From: Galaxea fascicularis
Taxonomy: Eukaryota; Cnidaria; Anthozoa; Scleractinia; Euphylliidae
Length of the DNA stretch: 64,000 nucleotides
Assembly (NCBI GenBank): GCA_948470475.1
Contig: OX419335.1
Span: 33,592,319-33,656,318, forward strand
Reading direction: 5' to 3'
Shown here: in pieces, positions 58,101-64,000 of the stretch
Layout of the letters: every line of letters begins with the position of its first letter
Position numbering within the stretch: the first letter of the stretch is position 1
The notes under the pieces: generated by a model
Told to the model about the DNA's origin: nothing
Database searches by the model: none
The model's input: the letters and a program-made list of their open reading frames with translations, nothing else
Position numbers and translations under genes: made by a program

Positions 58101-60792
58101 CTTGACTGAAAATTGATTCATACAGGATTGCATAAGAATGGTTCCTAAGGTTATTTCCTACCTTTGTGGAAACTCAGGAAAAAACTCATATGCACCTCTA
58201 GCAAATTACCGGTATATACCGGTATCAATAGAAATTATAACAAATGCATTTTTTATAAAAAAAAATATAATTTAACCACATTTCACTTTTTACAAAATGC
58301 TAGGAGCCACTAAACTCCAAAACTACAGGGATTTTTTAAGTGAATATATTGGGTATTAAATACCACAGTAAGAGTGAACTAACTACACAGTGTTACTCAC
58401 AAGGCAACAATCAAAACTATGTCAGGCTTTTCCAATATATTGATTGGGTATCTAGACATCAGAGTCCAAATTTGACATCAATAAAAAAGATAGGTTGTAA
58501 GCACCCCCACGGAGCATGAGAGAAATCTGTGCTTCACATCCTAGACACACCAAAAAGAGAGTAACTTTAAATATGCACTTGTACCTGGATTGCACTCAGT
58601 GTGTAAAGCAGATGAGGATCATGGTTTTGACTGGCACTGAATCCACCATTATCATGCCGACAAGATTTGACAAATTTGATGATTTCTTCTTTGTCCATCG
58701 TGTCCTCCTTGTTCATCAGAAACATTGCTGTCAGACCCCAGTATACTCCACTCATGCGGAGATATTCAGTTATGCAATATTCCTACAAAAAAGAAATATT
58801 AGCCACCACAATTACCCAAAAATGAAAGGGAAGCAGGGTTGGCACAGTGGTGAGAGTGCTCACCTTTCACCAATGTGTCCCGGGTTTGATTCCCGGACTC
58901 AGCATCATAAGTAGGCTGAGTTTGTTGGTTCCCTACTCTGCTCCAAGAGGTTTTTCTCCAGGTACTCCGGTTTAATCCTTTCTCCAAAAAACCACCATTT
59001 GATTTGGTTTAATTTGAGAATTGTAAAGAATTTAGAACTGTTGACTGTGATGAATTTAAAGTTAAGGATTGTAATGTGCATGTGTGCGTCTTACTAAGTA
59101 ACACACACAATAGAAGTAAAATAAATTATTATCATTATTATTATTATTATTATTTATTATAATTTATTACAAAAACAAATGTTATAACTACCTAAAATGT
59201 TTTAGGGGCAAGATCACCTCTTATTGTGTCATATTGAATACCCAAGTATGTGTTAGTAGGAATAAATATTATTATATCTGTACATAAGACACTGTCCAGT
59301 TTTGCTAAAAATGATTTCTATTGCTTATTGCACAAGAACATAAATCATTTCAGCCTTTTGCCAAAGTGAATTGAGGAATCATGGGTTGAGCATGGTTTAT
59401 ATACTATTCAAGAAAGAGGAAGAATGTCATAACATGAAAAACAATAAGAAATTAGTTGAATAAATTTGTTGATGCTAAGGGGACTAAGGGTGCTGATTTG
59501 AAAGATGAATTCTTGGTCTGGATTATTGCAGGCTCTCTGTATTACTTTGATGTAGGAAGAGGCAGCAGATTGCCATTTGCTGTTTGGAAAGACATTTTAG
59601 AGAATTTATTCCATTTATTAAACCCAGTTTAAAACTTGCACACTGCTAATCATATTTACTCACATAATCATCTTTCTTTTTCCCATAAGCAGCAATAAAA
59701 TCAGCATGTTTTCCCAACAGCAATTCTTTTGGGGAATTGGCTGGGATTTTAACATCTTTTAACTGAGATCCCTAAAATCAAAGTTGAGTGAGTATCATAC
59801 CAGTGATTCAGGCTTACCCCTTTTATCCAAACTTGAATCCCCCCTCTCCCAAGCCAATGCCATCATCAAATGTTATCAATCAATCAATCAATCAATCATC
59901 AGTCCGTCCATCCGTCCGTCCCTCCGTCCGTCTGTCTATCTATCAGTCACTCAATCAATCAGTCAATCAATCAATCTATCTATCTATCTATCTATCAGTC
60001 ACTCAGTCACTCAGTCAATCAATCAATAAATCTATCTATCTATCTATCTACCTATCGATCAGTCACTCGGTCAGTCATGATCACTCAACATCTTAACTAG
60101 AAAAGATTTCCAAACAGCCCACAAATTATTATTATTTTTTTTTTTTTACACACACACAACACACTCATACTCGCCCTCCTATGTAAACAGGGAGAAATTG
60201 TCCTAGGGGACTCTAACTTAGGACCTCTGGCTGACCAGCAAAGAAAACAACTCAGCATATAACTCCACAAAATCGATCATGGAATCTCAATCATCCATTA
60301 AATCTGTAGCGATGGATGGGGCATGATTCGTTCAATCTAATTCTAATCGTATAATCTGCAAAGGGAGGTATATCCCATCACGGCAGATGAGAATTGTACG
60401 ATTAGAATGATTTGATTCATCATTAAGCATTTACTCCTGGTACCCGTTTCTCGAAACTCACGAAACTTTTCGGGCGCATTTCGGGTGCCATAACTTCCTT
60501 CGTCTCTTGAAAACGAAGACGTTTCTAGGCATGAACCTTTGTCGAAAATTTGCCCCTTCTCACCTTGAAATCATAGTAAAAGACCAGCTTTTTCGAGTGA
60601 GCGGATCGCGGTTTATGAAATGGCTTTTCGGGACTTTCGACAAAACGGGCCCCACCTGAAAGTCAGGTGAAAGTGTAGGAGACCTTGGCGTAAGATAAAT
60701 GGCATAGTTTTACCCACTCTCTCGAACGGTTTTTCCTAAGATTCATTGTTTAGTTTATTCAAATAACAGAAATTTTAAATATCGCTTACCAT
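52019..60792 (-). CDS. RABGGTB: Rab geranylgeranyltransferase (GGTase-II) beta subunit, 10 exons, 331 aa
   Basis: The beta subunit pairs with RABGGTA and, with Rab escort protein, transfers geranylgeranyl groups to C-terminal cysteines of Rab GTPases in the cytosol. Exons 60790-60792, 59664-59771, 58585-58782, 57430-57535, 56305-56357, 55905-56015, 55268-55379, 54962-55050, 54047-54121 and 52019-52159 total 996 nt. All are GT-AG and in phase, giving 331 aa, the length of the human protein. Family blocks are complete: [90 protein letters not shown] and VDPFHTLFG. The zinc ligands Asp and Cys (in DVCYSWW) and His (in VDPFHTL) are present. Introns hold SINEs and miniature elements, but the coding sequence is intact. 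Confidence 0.97.
53840..54015. mobile_element. Miniature inverted-repeat element in RABGGTB intron 9
   Basis: The ends AGTTCTGCTGCTAGGGTCTCG and (reverse complement of the right end) AGTTCTGCTATTGAGATCTCG are alike. Inside is a GC-rich core with GCGCGCG and CTCGCGCTTCGC. The right end lies only about 30 bp from exon 9's donor. Confidence 0.5.
54047..54121 (-). CDS. RABGGTB: RABGGTB exon 9
   Basis: The acceptor is TTTTTCAG and the donor GTTAGG. 25 codons: [20 protein letters not shown], then RPGDM. Confidence 0.97.
54221..54413. mobile_element. 193-bp miniature TIR element in RABGGTB intron 8
   Basis: The left end is GCCCTGGCAAACGTGGATAC and the right end reverse-complements to GCCCTGGGAAACGAGAATAT. 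Both continue into TTGCGGACACATT(A/G)TTGC, giving arms of about 45 bp. The unit AACGGGGAAACATTTGT is directly repeated inside. Flanks CTTAAT/CTTTAT could be an imperfect 6-bp duplication. Confidence 0.7.
54962..55050 (-). CDS. RABGGTB: RABGGTB exon 8 (zinc ligands Asp, Cys)
   Basis: The acceptor is TTCCTGCAG and the donor GTAAGCG. It encodes [20 protein letters not shown], then IGKLHWIDK. Asp and Cys of DVCYSWW are zinc ligands in this family. Confidence 0.97.
55268..55379 (-). CDS. RABGGTB: RABGGTB exon 7
   Basis: The acceptor is CTCTGCACAG and the donor GTGAGA. It encodes [20 protein letters not shown], then [17 protein letters not shown]. It ends in phase 1. Confidence 0.97.
55589..55602. 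repeat. Poly(C) tract
   Basis: A homopolymer run of C in RABGGTB intron 6. Confidence 0.8.
55905..56015 (-). CDS. RABGGTB: RABGGTB exon 6
   Basis: The acceptor is TTCTATCAG and the donor GTGTGTT. 37 codons: [20 protein letters not shown], then [17 protein letters not shown]. Confidence 0.97.
56305..56357 (-). CDS. RABGGTB: RABGGTB exon 5 (53 nt)
   Basis: The acceptor is TTTTTTCATTAG and the donor GTGAGT. It encodes [17 protein letters not shown], the conserved [14 protein letters not shown] block. The length exactly restores the phase between exons 4 and 6. Confidence 0.95.
56455..56847. mobile_element. hAT-type miniature element in RABGGTB intron 4
   Basis: The ends are CAGGGTTCATAC and (reverse complement) CAGGGTTTATAT, the CAGGGTT terminus typical of hAT elements. 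Subterminal AAGGACTTTCAAGG-like units recur at both ends (56488-56535 and 56762-56825). No coding capacity. The flanking octamers differ, so the duplication has decayed or the ends are slightly off. Confidence 0.65.
56945..57115 (-). repeat. tRNA-Thr-derived SINE, copy C
   Basis: The head 57018-57089 on the minus strand (72 nt) is close to copies A and B at 10.3-10.7 kb. It has A box TAGCTCAGTTGG and B box GGCTTCAAACC (one base changed). The body with CCTGAATTTTTTTTCAGG and GCAACTGCAT matches. It lies in RABGGTB intron 4. Confidence 0.8.
57430..57535 (-). CDS. RABGGTB: RABGGTB exon 4
   Basis: The acceptor is TTTTTTTAG and the donor GTTAGTAG. It encodes [20 protein letters not shown], then [14 protein letters not shown]. 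It ends in phase 1. Confidence 0.95.
58585..58782 (-). CDS. RABGGTB: RABGGTB exon 3
   Basis: The acceptor is TTTTTTGTAG and the donor GTACAAG. 66 codons include [18 protein letters not shown] and [19 protein letters not shown], the first prenyltransferase repeats. Confidence 0.97.
58826..59170 (+). repeat. tRNA-derived SINE with ATT tail
   Basis: A box TGGCACAGTGG (58834 on) and B box GGTTTGATTCC (58883 on) are spaced as in Pol III promoters. The body (GTTGGTTCCCTACTCTGC and AGGTTTTTCTCCAGG) is followed by an AT-rich region and an (ATT)n tail at about 59125-59165. It lies in RABGGTB intron 2, antisense to the gene. Confidence 0.75.
59664..59771 (-). CDS. RABGGTB: RABGGTB exon 2
   Basis: The acceptor is GATTTTAG and the donor GTGAGT. 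It encodes [20 protein letters not shown], then [16 protein letters not shown]. 36 codons, phase 0-0. Confidence 0.95.
59875..60070 (+). repeat. Tetranucleotide array (CAAT / CCGT / CTAT units)
   Basis: About 195 bp of shifting four-base units: AATC, then CCGTCCGT, then CTATCTAT, then AGTCACTC and back. All three plus frames are open and give Ser/Gln/Asn/Ile/Leu repeats, but this is a microsatellite and not a gene. It lies in RABGGTB intron 1. Confidence 0.9.
60320..60425. repeat. Imperfect palindromic repeat
   Basis: TGATTCGTTCAATC then ATTCTAATCGTATAAT on the left, and the reverse complement of the right (TGATTCATCAAATC-like, then ATTCTAATCGTACAAT). Probably a small foldback element. Confidence 0.45.
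60438..60654. mobile_element. Miniature TIR element in the RABGGTB 5' region
   Basis: The left end TGGTACCCGTTTCTCGAAAC and the right end (reverse complement TGGGGCCCGTTTTGTCGAAA) are inverted. Both lead to (T/C)CACGAAA/CCCGAAAAG. Non-coding. Confidence 0.6.
60790..60792 (-). CDS. RABGGTB: RABGGTB exon 1, coding part is only the ATG
   Basis: GGTAGAATG|GTAAGCG: the start codon is the last three bases of the 5' exon. It joins GGA TCT CAG of the next exon to give MGSQLKDV, matching the N-terminus of family members. An upstream ATG (GCAAAGATGGCGACG region, near 60868) opens only a five-codon frame. Confidence 0.85.
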
Positions 60793-60960
60793 TCTACCAA
60801 AATCAAACTCCACAATCTATCTAACATTCCTATGTTCTTTTTGCTCTTCAAGCCATCGTCGCCATCTTTGAAAGCAAATCCGCTGGCCACACTGATCTGT
60901 AGTTCGCAGCCTCCTCGGTAGTTCCCAGCCCTCGACCAAATTTAGGCCATCGAAGTGAGA
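60793..60960 (-). promoter_or_regulatory. RABGGTB 5'UTR and probable promoter
   Basis: CAAAGATGGCGACGATGG on the minus strand (about 60853-60870) matches a YY1-type element often found just downstream of TATA-less starts. It also creates a very short upstream ORF (ATG GCG ACG ATG GCT TGA). The transcription start is not defined. Confidence 0.4.
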
Positions 60961-61372
60961 CGATTGTGGAACATTTCGTAATAGCGTTAATTACAAGGAT
61001 TTGTTTGCATAGGAATCAGCAATAACAGAAATAAGTGCAATTTCAAAAAATTTATATCAGTTACCTAAAAAAGTGGTTTCTTTTTGGTGTGCCAGGAACC
61101 CATTACTCCTGGCGTGCTATGAGGCCGCTAAGCCGGGGCGATTCAGTCGTCGAATTCCTATTTCACTGTTAAAAAGAGTGGACGGACAGTAAATGGAGAC
61201 TCAACCGAATCTCTCTGAAACGGCCTAATGCGTAATATATACAAATCGAAAATTTGCGTATAGCGAGTACTCGTTTTCATAAGAAAACGCTTCCACACTC
61301 TTTAAGTTGGGGTAAGCGAGAACGAGCGAATAAAATCTGTTCCCCCTCGTGTTCATTCATCACTAGTCCCAA

Positions 61373-61704
61373 TAGACCTTTTTACCGATACGGTGGCCAT
61401 CTTGAATTCCGAGGAAATTATGGGATACCCAGGGGGCAGATGAGAAATAATTATAAAGAATAATGTGGCGTGATAACTTTTAACAATAATTTTTCGCTAA
61501 CCATAGAAACCACTGCCAAATACCGTGACAGAAAGATGTAACGCTTGTAATATTTGTTTTGGAATATGAGAGACAAGCAGTAAAAATTTATCCTGAAAGC
61601 TGCGTATACGATAAATTTTCCAGCGATTGCCCCCTCGGCAGCCCATAATTTCTCAGTCAAAACAATAGAATTCAAGATGACCGCCGTATCGGTAAAAAGG
61701 TCTA
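61373..61704. mobile_element. 332-bp mariner-like miniature element
   Basis: TA dinucleotides flank inverted ends: left GACCTTTTTACCGATACGGT, right (reverse complement) GACCTTTTTACCGATACGGC. Both continue GCCATCTTGAATTC or GTCATCTTGAATTC, and GAAATTATGGG occurs farther in. No coding capacity. It fits a Tc1/mariner-type MITE. Confidence 0.75.
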
Positions 61705-61751
61705 TTATTTCCACTAACCCCAACGTTCTGATGCGCGTTCTGATAAATTAA

Positions 61752-61985
61752 CTCGGAGGTGATTAGCAAAGTACTATTCACCTCCGAGCAGCCGAAGAGA
61801 AACAAAATGGCTTCCAATTTCGGTTTCCGAAGAGGAAATTATTTCAATAAACACTAGTTATTGAGCTTGTGTTGAACATACTAACACAATAATTGTTAAT
61901 TTATTATTCACCTCAGGGCCGGTGAAAGTGATGGATAAATATCCACCACTATTCACCTCCACTTCGGTGAATGCTGAATAGCACT
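61752..61985. repeat. Cluster of ATTCACCTC inverted motifs
   Basis: CTCGGAGGTGATTAG and CTATTCACCTCCGAG form a hairpin at 61752-61787. Further ATTCACCTC/GGTGAAT copies lie at 61911, 61930, 61957 and 61972. Possibly a foldback element about 235 bp long. Confidence 0.45.
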
Positions 61986-62318
61986 TTAAACTTGAAAGAG
62001 AGCTTTCAATATTTTACCAAGGCAATATGATCCCATAACTAATTCGAGCATCAGATCGTGATACACCTTATTCCACAATGGCTCCCATTCTAAGATTCTT
62101 TTGTTTTTATTCAAATTAGCCCTTTTGCTTCGTTCTCAAGAGCAAAATTCAAAAGAATATTCTACCTTGAACGAGGCAACAAGGGCCAATTTGAATAAAA
62201 ACAAGAGGATATTAGAATGGGAGTCACTTTGGAATAAAGTGTATTACTTCTGAAAAAGTATGTTCAGCCAGTTCACATTTGAACCAGGTGGACTGGACAA
62301 TCAGACATGGTTTTATGG

Positions 62319-62399
62319 CTGGTTTGAATATTGGTGAATGTAACTTAAGAAGTTTTGAATTGTAACTTTTTAAGTTACATTCATCAATATTCAAACCAG
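62319..62399. repeat. Near-perfect 81-nt hairpin
   Basis: Arms 62319-62348 and 62370-62399 are 30 bp with a single mismatch, separated by 21 nt. It looks like a recent foldback element or a pre-miRNA-like structure. Confidence 0.7.
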
Positions 62400-62557
62400 A
62401 GTAGCATCAAACGATGTCTACTTCGGAAAACTTCCTCTTACCTTGGCCCGTTCTTATCTTTTCATTTTTTTTAACCGGCCATATTGTCGCTTGGGGTCCA
62501 CGAAACTAATATAACCCCTGATTGACTTGAAAGACCATAAAAAAAAATTTCTCTTTC

Positions 62558-62933
62558 TAGGGAGCTTAAACAACGAGGACGGCAACGGCAAAGAGAATGC
62601 CACAAAACAATAGGTTTAGGGAGCAAAAACAATCTCTCTGCGCGTGCGTTTTACATTTTGGTACATTTCTTTGCCGTCCTCTATAAAACACAACATGAAA
62701 TGACCAACTATTTGGGTCATCGCGAGAACGTGAGCGCATGACGGCAAGTTTTTCTGTCGCAGTTTTCGTTGTTTTAACACCGTTCACAGTAATTTAGACC
62801 CTGGACAGCTCGCCAGCATTTTTCACGTTAAACAAATTGGAATAATCGCTAACTGAGAGTTACAAAAATGAGAAGTTATATTTTGAAATGACGTTTTCGT
62901 TGATGTCGTCGTCGTCGTTGCTTTAGCTCCCTA
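62558..62933. mobile_element. 376-bp TA-flanked miniature element
   Basis: The ends are TAGGGAGCTTAAACAACGAG and (reverse complement) TAGGGAGCTAAAGCAACGAC, followed by GACGGCAACG-type units. TA stands at both ends. It explains the 73-codon minus ORF there. Confidence 0.7.
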
Positions 62934-63426
62934 CTTCCTCCCAAACTACGGCAAGTTTGCCTTCAACACAGATATTCATAATAACCAGTTTGAACATATG
63001 AAACACAACAACAACATATCTTTAATACAACAGAATCCTCAGAACATTATCTGAAAATGAGTTTTTCAACTGGAGCTCATCACTCCTATCAGCCGGAAAC
63101 TGTCGAAGTCTTCCACAAAGAAACCGGCCCGGCGTGAATCAAAGGAATTTTAATGCTCGCGAAGTTAGGATGAATTCACATCAACCACAAAGAAAAAACA
63201 CCGCCAAAAATACGAAAAGACCGAGGCATCCGAGACTCGCAAGAAGTTCACAGTGCAACGTTCAGCTTAAATAAGCTATCTTACTTACGGCGGCAAACCG
63301 CAAACTGTTAGTGAGTAACAAATTCAGAAAGAGGGAACAAAAAAAGCAGAATTAAATTGACCTTCGAAATTGAAAAGTTCAATCTACTAGACCGCCAGAG
63401 ATCTTTCAGTTATGGGCTGAATTAAA

Positions 63427-63751
63427 GGTTGGCGAATTTATCGCTCTGGCATGATGTCGATTTCACCAAACCAAACTGATACCTGACATTTAACAGCTCC
63501 AGATGAGGAAGAGCGGAAAAATACTCAACAGGCATTAGCATGCCACAGACACCGTTCCTTCTTCCTCGCCCATCCCTTTTATCTGATTTCTCCTTAATTT
63601 TTGACGTGTCAGTAATCGTAACTGCTCCCTCGGCGCCGGCATTCTGGTTCTGAAGTAAGGGCCTTCGTTGAAGAAACGGAGATAGTGACAGTGGAGGCAG
63701 GTGACGCGGAGGGCGCTTCCCTCCGTGATGCTCTTGGTTCTCTTTTAAGTC
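63427..63751 (-). CDS. Possible first coding exon of an unidentified gene
   Basis: An open frame with ATG near 63751 (GAGCAATGG context; MDLKENQEHHGGKRPPRHLP) is Pro/Arg/Lys-rich. It has a segment GVCGMLMPVEYFSALPHLEL and a potential donor GTCAG|GTATCAG near 63486, and its open frame continues to 63422. There is no family match. On the minus strand there is only about 2.5 kb before the RABGGTB 5' end, so a full gene would be short. Confidence 0.3.
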
Positions 63752-64000
63752 CATTGCTCCACTAGAAAGCTTAAAGTTGCTCACCGCGACAGCAATCTCA
63801 ACTGCGAATCTGTGAACAATGCGCGTTGACGGAAAGAGGGTGTAATTTCTGAATGAAATTGATTGGACGATTAACTTACTCTAGATTAACCAATCAGAAG
63901 AGTCCGTAGCCGGCATAAGCTAATTCTATTATTTGATTGGACCCTGGGATGTCCACCTTTCTGGTCATGCCGGCACTTTTTACCTCCTGGAGTTCGGTCA

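Noticed and set aside
59875..60070. CRISPR-like or other regular repeat array
   Set aside because: Units are four bases with no spacers; it is a eukaryotic microsatellite.
59784..60100. Three overlapping plus-strand ORFs with Ser/Gln/Ile/Asn repeats
   Set aside because: They are read-through of a tetranucleotide microsatellite; all three frames are open because of the repeat.
62566..62787. 73-codon minus ORF as a gene
   Set aside because: It lies fully within a TA-flanked miniature element.

Overview
This is a eukaryotic, AT-rich window with short, intron-split genes, GT-AG splice sites and many small transposon remnants. The three genes I can name are typical of animals. The repeat set (tRNA-derived SINEs, CR1-like LINE pieces, a Penelope-like element, many TIR-type miniature elements) suggests an early-branching marine invertebrate. 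A cnidarian, most likely an anthozoan such as a stony coral, is my best guess; this is inference, not proof.

Layout. (1) 1-6,790, minus strand: the 5' part of SMG7, the nonsense-mediated mRNA decay adaptor. Eight phase-consistent exons run from the ATG at 6,788 down to 287, and the gene continues past the left edge. (2) 6,790-12,500: a repeat field. It holds a TIR-bounded element carrying a decayed Penelope-like reverse transcriptase, an inverted repeat with a hammerhead-like core, and two head-to-head tRNA-Thr-derived SINE copies. (3) 12,512-24,067, minus strand: a complete pappalysin (PAPP-A-like) metalloprotease of seven phase-consistent exons and 1,578 codons. One 2.6-kb first exon carries the whole catalytic half. 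Its introns hold a CR1-like LINE 3' end and miniature elements. (4) 24,100-52,000: about 28 kb where I recognise no conserved gene. It contains a 680-bp TIR element, a GC-rich island (35.0-37.6 kb) with two divergent uncharacterised ORFs around a promoter-like spacer with two perfect NRF1-type palindromes, and a 1,660-bp element with a perfect 8-bp target duplication. (5) 52,019-60,792, minus strand: the complete RABGGTB gene (Rab geranylgeranyl transferase beta subunit), ten exons and 331 codons. Its first coding exon contributes only the ATG. (6) 60,800-64,000: the RABGGTB promoter side, several miniature elements and foldbacks, and a possible first exon of another minus-strand gene.

The three named genes are unrelated in function: RNA surveillance, extracellular proteolysis of IGF-binding proteins, and Rab prenylation. 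Nothing suggests they work together. Most named exons are shorter than 40 codons; I found them by reading splice sites and matching the protein families, and every junction was checked for reading phase by hand. The most promising unexplained object is the 35.0-37.6 kb island.
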